This document shows, one piece after another, positions 25,301 through 39,200 of a stretch of 64,000 nt of DNA. The DNA comes from Odobenus rosmarus divergens (lineage: Eukaryota; Chordata; Mammalia; Carnivora; Odobenidae). The stretch lies in assembly GCF_000321225.1 (NCBI RefSeq), contig NW_004450465.1:3421416-3485415 (forward strand), read 5' to 3'. The notes under the pieces were generated by a model, which worked only from the letters and a program-made list of their open reading frames with translations, was not told the origin of the DNA and made no database searches. Numbering within the stretch: the first letter of the stretch is position 1; each line of letters begins with the position of its first letter. A program made the translations under genes and the position numbers.

Positions 25301-28300
25301 ATTATGGCAAAATTAAATCGCCTTTTCTTGGGAAATCTTTAAGGATTTTAAAATACTGGAATAGCTGCTCTTGGCACTGAGTGTTTGGGAAGCTGGGAGG
25401 TCAGGACATGACCTGTGGAACCTTGTCAGTCATCATGAAGTACACCATCACTGTCAGGGGACAGCACTGTGATTACAACACAGACCCGTCTCAGGGTTCC
25501 TTTCTTGGATGCAACAGGGCCTTCCATCCAGTGCCTGGGACTCTGGGGTCATTCAAGCCCATGGATAGTGCTAATAGCCTGTCTCCAGGAGTCCCTGCCA
25601 GTGTGGCTCAGAGGTGGGCCCTGGGTCACAGAGAGCACAAGGAATTGGGTGGGACCTGAGACTGTAGTTCAAGCCCTCTTCTTAAGAGGGTACAGAGTCC
25701 TAGAGTGAGTCATGACAGAACTGGTGACAGAGCCCAGGGCTCCTGACCCTCAGAATTCCCTCCCCATGGGGCATTCCCCAACCTCCTCCCCCATTTGGTC
25801 TTTCCTATTCTAATTATAGCCAAAGGGGTAAATTTGTTTTGTTGTTTTATCTTTCTTCTTTGTACACCTTTCTTTAGCATGTTAACCATTAACCATCCTT
25901 CAGCCAACTATAGTTAGCATGGCTAGCTTCTGTTTAGCTAACACTTACATAGGGCTCACTATGTGCCAATCACTCACTCTGCACAACAACCCTGCCGGAG
26001 AGGGAGTAAAATAAACCAAGGCACAGAGAGATTAGGTAACTTCATCAAGACTTTGAAGCTTGCAAGCATTGGAATCTGTGCTTTGAATCCCAGTTTAAGA
26101 GCACTGAGACGTATGTAAACCTGAACATCCAGTCTATGAGGCACCGAGGGGCAGAAAACACCACTCCTTTCTGTTCTCTGGACAGACACCCGTGGGTGCA
26201 CACTCATGCACACCTGTGTATACACACACACACACACACACACATCAGCCATTCTTTGTCCCACTTCTTTCTCAGGCTTCATGGTCCTGCCTCTGCTGCC
26301 AACTTTGTTCTGTTCCTCCAAGGCATTTTTCAGCAGTCGGGGCACCAATAGGTGGGAGCCACTCCCTCCCTTGGCACCCAAAGGCCCTTTCCTGCTTCAC
26401 TGCTTAGCAGTCGTCAGAGAACCTGTTTGCTGCTGTTCACAAATCATATGGAGAATGGCCTTCCAAAGGCTTTACAGGGTTGGTTTTGGTCCTCCAGTTT
26501 TACACTGAAAACTTCCACCACAACCAAGACAAAAAACTGCCCCCACACCTGCCAGTCTCAGGTCTTGGACTCTGTTGACTCCTTGACCCTTTTCTCCTAT
26601 ATGCTCTCCTGCTAGCATGGGAGAGGTGCTCTGGTACTATGCATCCAATTGAAGGGAACTGCTCACTTTAAGGCTATAACTGGAGTCATGTTCAGTTTTG
26701 TACTGCAGTTTTAAACTAATGGCTGGCTGGAAAATCGGACCATCAATACACCTAGTTTGCTGAGCTGTCTAAATCCACCACTCAACTTCTCTCATACCCT
26801 ACTGAATTTGGTTGTGTTACGTATATTTTTATATTTTAAACATTTACACTGAAGTCAGAGTACTTTACATTTATTAAGGTCCTGCTTTCTATTGTGGGCT
26901 CAGGGATAGAGGCTAATAATACCATTATTGGCAATAATAGTATTGATAATAATAATAATCTGATGGGTCATGGGCAAACTTATGCAACCCTTGGTATGTT
27001 GTTCAAGTTAATCAAAATCAAAGAGAAACGGACAAAAACATATGTAGTAGTCCCCATTATCTGCGGTTTTGCTTTCTGTGGTTTCAGTTACCCACGGTCC
27101 ACTGTGGTCCACCTCAGTCCGGAAACAGATGATCCTCCTTCTGATGAATCATCAGAGGGTCACTAGTAGCCTAACACTACGTCACAATTCCTATGTCATT
27201 CACTTCTCTTCATCTCCTCACAAGCATTTTATCATCTCACGTCATCCCAGGAAGACGGTGAGTATAGCACAATAACAAATTTTGAGAGACAGAGAGAGAG
27301 ACCATAGTCACAAAGTTTTCACTACAGAACATTGTTACAATTGTTTTATTTGATTGTTAGCTATTACTGCTAGTCTCTTACTGTGCCTAATTTATAAGTT
27401 TGACTCATAAAAACTATATATATAGGGTTTGGTACTACCCACAATTTCAGGCCTACATTTGGGGTCTTGAGATGTATCCCAAGTGGGGGGGATTACAGTG
27501 TTGGTAAAATGACAGTTCTTACCCTAAGCTTTTAGAATTGGAAGGACCCTCAGAGACAAATGTGCCAAGCAGCAGCTTACTTTGACAGATGAGGAAAGTG
27601 AGACCTGAAGGGTTATGAAAGTTGTTCAAGATCACACTGAGAGTTAACAGTGGGACTCTATCTAAGATTTTGGTCCCTGTCTCCTCCCCCAGAACTTTTC
27701 TGTGCTGCCACCTTATGAACATTAAAGTCTACATTCTGCGGATACAGCAAAGGAACTGGAGGCCAGGGGATGAAATCCAAAACAAATTACACAAGTGGAA
27801 GAAAAGACAAAGAAACTTACCAGTGTCATAGTAGTAAAATTTTTTAAGGATCTCGGTAATTACCTCTATAAGATGCTCTTGCCTATTGAATGGCAAGGGT
27901 TCAAGAGGATTGTCTGGAATTTTTATATCTTCATCTTTTGTAAACCACAGACCAGCCTATACAAAAAATAAAAATGAAAATTATTCAAGTATCATTCCTC
28001 TCAAAGACACAGGGATTGAATCCATCTTGTTCAACTGTCTAGAGCAGTGGTCTCCAAAATAGGGTTCAAAAACCAGGGGGATGCAGGAGAAAATCCTAGA
28101 ACTTCCATTTACACATATTTTGATGTCATTCTTATATAATCTTTGTTTTTAAAAATTTGATAATATAAATAATGTATTAGTACACATGTATAATTTATAA
28201 ATGAAAATCCACATATTGGGGATGCTAGCTATATTTTATCTGTTAGACATATGATGAAGTTTGGAGGTCACTGCCCTAGATTTTGCCTGCATGGAAACCT

Positions 28301-31300
28301 TCTGGAGGGGTCTTCACTCATAACACTAGCTCACATTCCACATGTCCTCTTCGTGTGCCTATCTATTCTCAGAGCCTAGTGTGTTGCTGGAGCACACTGT
28401 TGGAAGAATCTTCATTGAGTGAGTGACTGACTGATTCAAGAGCTCAATGGCCTACTTTGTAATGACATACCTCTTTCTCAGCCCATATGTGATACCAATT
28501 ATCAAATCCTCTGATTCCTATTTGGCAATGTCTCTCCCTTCTCTTCCTTCCTTCCATTCCTACTCCTGCTACCTTGGGGTAGAGCCTCTTTACTTCCGTT
28601 ATAGGCCATCCTAGTAAGTTCCAAGTCATTTGTGTTTCCAGTCTCCTTATTTTTTTTTCAGCCTGTACCATGCAACGGTATCAATTTCCTCAAAACTTTA
28701 ATCTGTCATATTCTCTGCTTGGAACCATTTCCTACTCTTGCTCTTCTGTTCACATCATCCCTCCTACCAGGTTCGAATTCCTGTCCATCCATGTAAACCT
28801 GCACATCTCTCTAGGCTCTGTTCTGATCACACATCCTTAGAGATGCCCTCCTTGATCTTGCCTCTGAACTCCAATTTGACTTGTTTATACCACACAACGG
28901 ACATTTAGTCCATTCCTTTAGGTGTTGCCATTCATGTCTGCTATTGAACATCAGGTATAAATTCCTTGCGTTTAAAGAATATGTCATTCTAACCTTAATT
29001 TTTGTACATGGTAAGCATTTCATATACATATGCATTTTGTTCCCAAGTCTAGCTCTCTTACCATCTTCCAGAGTGACAACCTACTCTCATCACTCTATTG
29101 CCAAGAGCCACTAGCTTGTCTAACCTGACTCTGGCCTATGCTGTATGCTTTCTTTCCTTCCAAGGATCACCTGTGCTTTGAGAGAAGGCTGGAATGGCAT
29201 TGGGTAACTTGTAAGGGGATGAAGCCCCCAAAGGTTTCTTTTCATTTGGGACAAAGGAGACACTGGCCACGTGGAACCCTGTGAGAGAAGACTCAGAAGA
29301 AGCTTAAGTTCCAGCATGGGCTTGGGCTTTGAATATGCTTTTGCATTGACCAGGAGGAGACCCTTGCCCAATAGCTAATCTGTGGAGGGTAAGTACCACT
29401 CAGTGGGAGAATAGACCGATGAGGAACATAGGTAAGGGATATGATGGAGCACCAAAGTTCAGAATTACTTAAACAACAAGAAGAATGAACAACATATCTG
29501 AAAATTGATTTTCCAGACATTAGACGATAGGCAACACAGGATAGTAATTCTTGAACTAAGGGAAGCAACCGAGGAGTCCTATTAGTGTTCTAGGCTGGAG
29601 GGAGTTCCCAGGCTGCAGTGCCAAGAGGGCATCCAAAGAGAGCCTGGTGGTCTTTCTGAGTTGAGAAGACAGATTTTGTTGTTGAGGCAGGCCAAGATGG
29701 CTAGAATTTTCAGGGCAGAATACTAGCGAGGCACTGAGTGGGAGAGCAAGCTCTAAGGATTCACAGAGGGATCTCTATAAGTCTTGACTTGCCAATCTGT
29801 GGATGTGTGTTTGTGGAAGATACCAGAAGCTGGAGAAAGAACCATCGGAAAGGAGTAAGCTGAACAATTACTGAGCCTCACATGGAGCTGAAAGGAAGAG
29901 TCTATATTACCACCAAGCAGAGTGGAAGGATCTCCTCAAACACAGGCCCCAGAAATAATTGCTTTAGCAGTGGGACCAGATTAGCCCTCACCTAATGGCC
30001 ACTCTGGACCCACCCTTATAAATCTTATTGTAACCTCGAAATGATAGAAGTGATTCCAAGTAACACCACTGCAAGCCCAACAATATTTAAAGGTGTATAA
30101 AATTGGGCACCCAATAATATAAGATACACAACATCTGGCATCCAATATGAAGTTACTAGGTATGCAAAAAAAAAGCCATAACGTATGACCCATAGTCAGA
30201 ATAAACACCAATCAATAACAACAAACACAAAAATGACACAGATGATAGAATGAACAAAAAGGATGTTCCTTCAGCTATTCTAAATATATTTCATTTGTTA
30301 AAGGAGACAGAGAAAAAACAAGCACCTAATGAAGAGAGAAATGAAAGATATAAAAAAGAACCAACTTGAACTAGTAGAGACAAAAAATTTACTATCTGAA
30401 ATGAAAAATACACTGCATGGTATTAATAACTGATTCAGCTCTGCAGAGGAAATGACCAGTGAACTTGAAGACACAGGAATAGAAATGAATACAAAGTAAA
30501 GCACAGAGGAAAAAAGACTGGAAAAAAAATGAACCAAGCATCAGCGACCCAAGGGACAATAAGCACGTGATTGGATTTTGAGATGGGGTGGGTGTGCAGA
30601 AAAAATATTTAGAAAAAAATATCCTGAAAAATTTCCAATCTGACAACAACTACAAAACCCATGGAGATACGAGAGCTCAGTGAACCAAGCGGAAGAAACA
30701 TGAAGAAAACCACACCAAGGAACACGATAATCAAATTGCTGGAAACTGGGAACAAAGGGGAAATGGTAAAAGAAGCTAGAAGGGAAAAAAGAAATAGAGA
30801 TTGGATCCCAATTCCTCCTGCCATTTTTCAACTAGCTCTCAATTCCATGTTTAATTGTTTCGATGCACAGGAATTTTGCCTGATCCTTAAAACCAAGGAT
30901 TCATTCATATTAGTTTACTAAAAATATAAGATATTGCATAATTGAGAACATTGTGTGCTTCTCACAAAAGAAGGGCACATGAAAAAGGAAAAAAATAACC
31001 TGACTGGAAAACAAGTTCTAATTTTTAAAAAGTCATCCGTGAAAATTTTAGCAATGTGAAATGTTAAATGTGAGCCTGGATAGTAGGGTTTAAATTGATA
31101 AAGGAAGATTCTGTCAACCATATCATGAGTCACTGGATTATTAGGTGACTTCTCCTTAAAAGATGGAAATGTCTCTTGTGCTCTCTTGCTAAAACATGGC
31201 CTGACACAGGAAAGACATGAGGGTTCAAGGCTGAAAGCCAAGAAAGAATTCTTGAGACGTCTTTGGTGCAAAAAGGTGGTTTTATTAAAGCTTGGGGACA

Positions 31301-34300
31301 GGACCTATGGGCAGAAAGAGCTGTTCTGGGGTCATGAGGAGTGGCCCATCATATACTTTCAAGTTGGGAGGGGGTTAGGTATAGTGTAAGCCTCCCAGGT
31401 GTTTTGGAAACAAGGTTTTCAGGATCCTGAGGGGGCTAGCTATTGTTAGGAAAGGTCATTTATTACTGTTATTAAAAACTCAGTCATGAGACCCTTCAGA
31501 TGTATATGGGTGTGTCATATACTTGGGGGATGATTGCTGTTTTTATTTTTAGACAAAATCATTTTCACAAGTTTTAAGTCAAGGTCAGTGATAGTATCTA
31601 TAAATTGCTCTACTTGGGAAGCAAATTTATCAAAGCCCAATCAGCCAAAGCACCTGTCTTGACCAGCCTTGAAGGAACCTCTTCATATTCAAGTATTATT
31701 TCCTCTGGCTCAACAGCACAAGCATGGGAACGCCAGGGGCTGTCTATAGACATGCCATCCATTAATTAAGGACAAAAAGAGAAGCAGGAAGGGATGTGCT
31801 CTTTCAATATTGAAATATACACAAGATAGAGGCACCTAAAGAGTATTACCCTATTTCAAAATTAGAACCTTATAATCACTTTCATCTGTGTCTACCAGCA
31901 ATGTGAAAAGATGAGCAATAAGATGATTTCAATTAGTAGACACAAAATAAGTAATTCAGTCCCTCTTAGTTATGGGGTTTCATTCTCCTTCTTTACTCAA
32001 ACTTCTAAAAAATGAATTGACTTTTATCTTCACTTCCTAGAGACCTATTCACATAATCAATCCTCTGCAATCTGGATTCTGTACTCTACCGAAATTGCTC
32101 TGGAAAAGGTCACGTGTTATATGGCCTACCTGCCCAGGCCAATGGCCAGGTATCATGTTATTGAGTTATTCATCACTTTCCACACTTCCTTTGGGTATCT
32201 CGTCCATTCATAAACTTAATCACTGCCTACATGATAGTGACTGGCAATCTGTTCTGCATCTGCTGCATCTGATTGGACGCTTTGGTCTGCATTTCTCACA
32301 GACATTTCAAACTTAATTTGTCACAAACTCTCTCATCATTCACTATGCTCATGACCAAATGGAGAAAAAGCCCTTCCCCTTTCCCTGTGTTCATTTCCCT
32401 GGGTAGTACTGTTGTTATGACTCCCAGAGTATTTGGTATTGGGCATTAGATGTATTAAAAGCTATGCAAGTGATTCTAGTTTATAGCCAAGGTTAAGGAC
32501 CACTGTGTAGGAGCTAGGAGAAGGACAGTGAAGTTGATGTGACTTCTTTCAGAGCTCTTGGTTCTCCTAGCAGCTCTTTCTCCAGACCCTTTCCCTGGGG
32601 AAGCTAGACTTCCACCTGGGACTTGGACAGTGTCTGCACTGCCTCTGGGTGCCCAGACATGGACACCTGAGGGGCAGATTGCTGGCCCAAGACCAGTGAG
32701 TAATACATTTCTTAGGTCAAAAGTACTCCAGTAGTGTTAGTGCCACCAGGCCCTGGTAGCAACCTGCATATACTGCTCAAAAGTGATGGTGCCCAGCTGC
32801 TCTTCATCCATGGCCTTGAACCTCTGCAGGGTCTCGAGGAGCTCTTCCTCCATGGGTATGATCCAAGGCATCGAGATTACTAATAGGAATTTCCGCCAGT
32901 CCACAAACTCCAAGTTTACTATTAATAAAGATGTTAACTCCTGCAACTAGAAGAAAACAGGAAATGTCATTGGAATGTTTGTATGACTCTACCTTGAAAC
33001 TCTCCCAGTTCATGTTTCTTCATGAGACACTCAGATGAAGGAAGGACAAGTTTATATCGGTGAAGAGAGTCAGCTCTCAGGTTTGTTCCCTCTGGTTCTA
33101 CCAACCAATCCACACTAGACAGAACTTAGACACTGTTTCACTTTTTGCTCCCTTCACATTTGGGGTTTTGCTAACTGTTACACGACAAATTTACACATGT
33201 GACTCTGGTGACTCTACCTTTTCAACAGAGGGAGGATAAAGGTTCTAGAAATGGCTGTGCAAGGGCTCTACAGCCTGTAGGGATATACTATAACCATTTG
33301 GTTTTCTGGTACATTCTTAAGGAACAGATTACATTGAAAAGCAAGAACTGCCAGAATCATCTACTGTTACTAGTCAGGATCACTCCCTCCAGAAGCAACA
33401 GATACAAACTCACAGGCTGAGCCTCCTGGGCTCTATAATGCTTCATTGACTGTCAGCATCATTCATTCTTTCAATGATGGACACACACAAGTATCTTACA
33501 TTCAAGCTCATTTGTTCTTAATTCAAGTTTTATTGATTGCCCCCTGAATGTCAGACATGGCAAGTACTGATGATTTAAAACTATTGACTTAATCAAATAA
33601 GAATTCTCAGAGTTTTGACACCCAAACAAAATGGAAGCTTACTTCAGGTTGAGTGAGGTGCATCCAACTACTAGGTAAGTTGTTTGTTCCAAGGTTTAAG
33701 GTTACCAGATCCAGCAGGATGTCAGTAAATGCTTTATGTCCTATTATGCCTACGGTAAAATGAAAAATATTTTTCCAATTATGTTATGTGACAGGGACTT
33801 TGTTTCTTTTGCTAAAACAGAACAAAGATGGATATTTGTATAATCACTTTATTCATATTATTTAAAACCATAACCTTTAGAGAACAGAAGACATTTGAAA
33901 ACATAAGAATAATAATCAAGTTTCCTGAGGCACTCTCATTATTGTGTCTCAGCTAAGTCAAAATGTCTTTTTTGGCTGGGTAATAAATCATTTCAGATTG
34001 GGCAAAATACTGAGAATTTATACTTTAATTTGGAATCTTCCTTTGACTTTTTGCTCAGAGTAGAATTAGTAGAGTTAAAAAAAAAAACAACTGTAAGTTT
34101 TCCTATATGCAGTAGAGCACAGGAGTAAAATATTTTGGTGAGTATAGGATAAAGGTGTTTCAAATGCACACAAACCACCACTGTAATCAAGGTAACACAT
34201 TTATCCTCATTTTGTACTTGGCTCAGAAGAGATTATTTTTGTTTTGTTTTGTTTTTGTAAATGCAGGGAGACTTGAATTGTTAAGTTACTGGACTGGAAG

Positions 34301-36224
34301 TGATAATTTAATTATCCCATTGGCTCAATATTCCAAAGTATTTTCATAAAATATCACTAACCATTTAAGTGCTTTGCTTTTATACATTAATCTATTTTTA
34401 CCCTGTCCAAAAGAGAAGTCTGTTTTGTCCGTCTCTCATTTCAAATTGCATGCTCATGCATTAAAAAAAGAAATAGGAAAACAAAATAAATGAATCTGCT
34501 TAAAAAATGTCTGTTTAACCCCTCTGACAGAAGTACCTTCCAGAGTCAGGAGAGACTCCTACATGTATTCGGGTCTTTCAGGTCCAGAGTATAGAGCTAT
34601 CTTCCTTGTTTAGAAATAAAAAGAGTAGAAATAGAAACAGATGTAGCATCTCAAATTTTTCTTTCTACATCTGAATTTTTAGCATTTATAAAAGTCCAAT
34701 GTGAACCTTAACATTTCTTCTAACCTTTAAGAAAATGCATGAATCCTTTTAAAATGTCAGTGGTTCAAACCAAATACACAATTTTGAGATCTAGAAGTTA
34801 ATTTTTTGGGTGGCAAGTGCAGAATCTTTCTTCCTTTGATATGACTGACCATCCAACAGGTCATTCAGAAATAAATTCTCTGTCCTTTTTGATCAAAGCT
34901 GAGTATCCAATTTTATAGAGATGGGAAACATTTTCCCAGGGAGTGGAATGTTCAGTAAGATGAGCTTTATTTTCAGTAAAAACCACGTTGGATTTTAGAC
35001 AAGTTAGAAATAATCACTCATGTTCCTCAAGATGAAGCCATAAATAAAATCTATTTTATGAATCCATGAAGAAGCTCAAAGTATTTAAAATTTCTGGTAG
35101 AGGTGCAATATATTTCCACTGTCTTTAATAGCTATGGTGCAAGCAAAGTGTTGTAAGACAATACTTCCAGCTTACATGACAATTGTTTATCTGGTGACCT
35201 TAATGTGAAACGTGAAAACTTTTTAATATTTGACCTGGTCACCTACATGGCCAAGGCATGTGGCGATATGACCTTCACATAAAATATGATAACATAAACA
35301 GAGAAACTTATAAGTCTTATTCATGGATCCCCCCAAAAATACCTCTCTTTCAGTTTGGCCCTAAGTTAGTTATTTAATGCAGGTGTCATTTACAATTATC
35401 CAGGAAAGATGTTCATTGTATGCCAGGCCTAAGGGAACTCAGACCATAATCATAGTCTAGTCACCTTTAGCAGTAATTCTGCAAGAGATGAGATCAAAAT
35501 AACACCATTGCTTAGAAGTATCACCTCCATCTAAAAAACGTGAAAGAACATGTGGATGTAAAAGTAGACTTAGGTACAGGAAGGGGCACCTGGGTGGCTC
35601 AGTCGGTGGCTCAAGTCGACTCTTTGAATTCTTTTTTTTTTAATTTTTTATTGTTATGTTAATCACCATACATTACATCATTAGTTTTTGATGTGGTGTT
35701 CCATGATTCATTGTTTGTGCATAACACCCAGTGCTCCATGCAGAACGTGCCCTCTTTAATACCCATCACCAGGCTAACCCATCCCCCACCCCCCTCCCCT
35801 CTAGAACCCTCAGTTTGTTTTTCAGAGTCCATCATCTCTCCTGGTTCATCTCCCCCTCTGATTTCCCCCCTTCATTCTTCCCCTCCTGCTACCTTCTTCT
35901 TCTTTTTTTATTCTTAACATATATTGCATTATTTGTTTCAGAGGTACAGATCTGTGATTCAACAGTCTTGCACAATTCACACCGCTCACCATACCACATA
36001 CCCTCCCCAATGTCTGTCATCCAGCCACCCCATCCTTCCCACCCCCCCACTCCAGCAACCCTCAGTTTGTTTCCTGAGATTAAGAATTCCTCATATCAGT
36101 GAGATCATATGATATATGTCTTTCTCTGATTGACTTATTTCGCTCAGCATAACACCCTCCAGTTCCATCCACGTCGTTGCAAATGGCAAGATCTCATTCC
36201 TTTTGATGGCTGTATAATATTCCA

Positions 36225-36268
<44 letters not shown>

Positions 36269-39200
36269 CAAGTCGACTCTTGATTTCAGCTCAGGTCATG
36301 ATCTCAGGGTCCTGGGATCAAGCCCTGCATTGGACTCCACATTCAGTGGGGAGTCTGTCTCAGGATTCTCTCTCTCCTTCTCCTCCTTCCCCTCCCCCCA
36401 CCCCCCAGCTTGCTCCCTCATGTGCATGCACTCTCTTTCTCTCTCTCTCTCTCAAATAAATAAATAAATAAATAAATAAACCTTCTTCTTTTTTTTTTAA
36501 TAGAAAAGTACAGGATATTTTTGCTTTGTCTGAAAAATGCCAAATGCCTTCTGTGTTTGATGTGAAGACTGGTTACTATTTTACTTCTAAATTTCATATT
36601 AAAAAGATTTTGTTTTTGTTTTGATCAATGACAAAGTCAACATTTGTCATATTACTATTCACTTTCATAAGGGCTTTCTGAGTTTGATGAACAAGCAGAA
36701 TTAGGTCTCGTGTCACCAGCGGAAGACAGTGTTCTTGTATTCCATAAATGGATAGCTTTCCGAGGGTCAAAATTATTAACGTTTGGAGAATTCAACTGGA
36801 TTACCAGGAGGTCCGTCATACTTTCAGCCTTGATCTTGGCATGCATTTGTTACTTGGTGCGTTTCATCTGACTAAAGCCACGTTCTGCCTCTGCAGAACT
36901 TGCAGGGAGGGTCAGCACTAGGTCCACTAATGTCAGGATATTTGGATACTTGTGTGAGTAAACAGAATTCACAAAATCCCAGGTCAATTTGCAGATGTTC
37001 TGAAATCTAGGGGGTGGGAGGAGAATGAAAAATGTAAAAGATTGAGACTCCCAAGTTTCATTCAAATATTTATAAATACCAACAATGCTTACCTAGCATA
37101 TATCTCTAATTTCAACATGCTCCATTCAGTGTCTACTTCATCGATTTCCACATTGGCAGCTTCCAGTACTGGTTCATAATGGGCAATCAGTATTGATACC
37201 TCTTTTTCTCCAAATTCTGCCATCAATATACAAGAGAAAAAGTCAAGATATGAAAGAAACCTACAGAGGATCAAAGAACAGTAGGTTTGGAGTTAGTGCA
37301 TATAGGGTACCTCGGTTTATCTTTGCGGGCCACAGTTTAAAGCTCCCAATCATGGTAGCCTTCACCACATCCTGGCTGGCATCTCTGAAGCAGCCTTGCA
37401 GCCTCTTGATAAGATGTGTTAAGACGGTGTTTCTTACATCAGAAATGTCTCCTTCTCCTCCCAGGCAGTTACCATGAAAGTGCGTGACCGAATCCACCCA
37501 ACGTTCTTTTGGTCCTGGTCTGGGGAGGAAAAAAAATTCCCCCAAGTAAACAATCAAATGAAAAGCACCTGGCAAATAATGTCCCCAGTCATACTAAGTT
37601 TGACAGACCCTCAGACCATTCCCCAATTCCTCACCTCGTTTGATACATTCTGAGCATCTCCAGTGTTGACTCTAACGTGGCAAATAAATCAGCAACGGAA
37701 GAATTTCTGTTCTGATTGACACAGGAAAGAATGCTAAGTACATTAATGACATCCACTAAGAAATGGATGAATTTAACAATGTCTGCTTGGAGAAGGAACA
37801 CTAGGAGTTCCTTGGCTTTCTGATGACTGGTGTCACTTCTGTCTTCATCTGCCTGTAACATAGATCAGGAATAAAATAGCAGTTTATTGTTCTTAAAATT
37901 ATTATTTCAAATTGCTCCATAAAGATACTCTCTGCCACTCCGGAAAACTAAAATAGTATGGTATGTCAAAATTACTTACCGAAAGCAATTGCTGGACTAT
38001 TGCAGGATATCCCTTGAGAAAGTTCTGGAGGGCTGCCTGTAATTCCTGAAGCCACCTCCTGCCCCCTACTTGAGAAGGCATCACAGGCCGAAGGTGAACG
38101 CTTTTGAAAGCAGTCATCAGAGAACTCCTAAGAAGAGGGGAACTGTGGTAGAAGTGGTAAATGCTGTGAAGAAGGTTTCTGACATCATTGTACAGGGGAA
38201 CGCTCTGGAACACTGCCTTGTAAGATAGTTCAAGATGATGTGCAAAGCAGTGCACAGTCAGCACACATGGCTGGATTTCTCTTAGAAGCAGAGCCACCCC
38301 ATTGTTTTCTCCCTCTGAGCCAGGGACACCATCACTTCCAAAACCAACCAGTTTCTTTGCCCAGTCTTGGTTCGATAGCTTGAGTTGAAGATTTCTCTCT
38401 AGAGTTTTCTCAATGGCATTTCTTATTGCCAAAGATCCTTCTTTTCTACTGTCTGTACCCCAACAATTTGGCAATGCACTTTTCCTGCACGTGCAAACTG
38501 CACATAGACAAGTTCAGCTTCCTCGGTTGAACTGTCTGTGATTCCATCACTGAGGACAGAGAAAAATTTACTCTGTTCTAGTTTCTCTCTTAGATTCCTC
38601 CGTTCCACTTCAGCGATAAAATACGTAAAGGTTCTTGCTGATTTGTTAGTTCTGAATATACTGGGCCAATATCAATCCCCTTCATATCATCCAACTTGCA
38701 TATCCAGATAAAGTCTTTGGGGGGACGTCCCGTCTTGGCGATAGCATGGCACGATCTGAAAAAGTTCTCTATTCTCCCAAGGGTGATTTTGCTCATGGTT
38801 GTCACCATGAGCTCTGTGGTGGCACAGTTCACTGGAGAACCACTCGTTGTTTCCTTTAATGAAGCCTTGGCATGAGCCTCACTAAGATGATGTGCGTTGA
38901 GAAATTCTGTCCTAAAGTTGTCAGTGCCATTAAAAAAACTCACTTGATTTCCCCTTGACTTCACTCCATGCTTACGACACAGGCCACAGAACATAAGATT
39001 TAGCATCTCATCATATATAAGCCAAGGGTATTTTTTAGCCAGATTTTCAAAAATTGATCATTCCTCCTTGGAAGGTAATGGTCAAGCTTTTGTGGCCTTT
39101 TCTGCTTTTCAGTGATTTGGTTCAGATCATCTGGAGGATCCCTGCCTTTAAAATAACTCCACATTGTTATTTTCAGTAATCACCAACATCTACCCTCAGT

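Larger units (their letters stand above)
24434..27863 (-). other. SPEF2 intron between exons H and I
   Basis: 3,430 bp. Holds a MIR (25930-26120), an (AC)n run, and a Tigger-type element (27045-27500). The remainder is unassigned. Confidence 0.8.
27957..32763 (-). other. SPEF2 intron between exons G and H
   Basis: 4,807 bp. Holds L2-like sequence near 28680-29070, an old L1 ORF1-side fragment (30120-30950), a possible LTR (31170-31780) and L2 RT-region sequence (32030-32330). Confidence 0.75.
35584..36480 (+). mobile_element. CAN-SINE split by an L1 insertion
   Basis: Head GGGGCACCTGGGTGGCTCAG at 35584-35624. The body resumes at 36267 (TTTCAGCTCAGGTCATGATC) and ends in CT-rich sequence and an AAATAAATAAAT tail to 36480. 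Everything between is L1. Confidence 0.93.

Noticed and set aside
37217..37260. Earlier acceptor (CTGTAG at 37261-37262) for the fourth hAT exon
   Set aside because: It breaks phase with the previous exon; the GGCAG acceptor at 37217-37218 has a better pyrimidine tract and restores phase.
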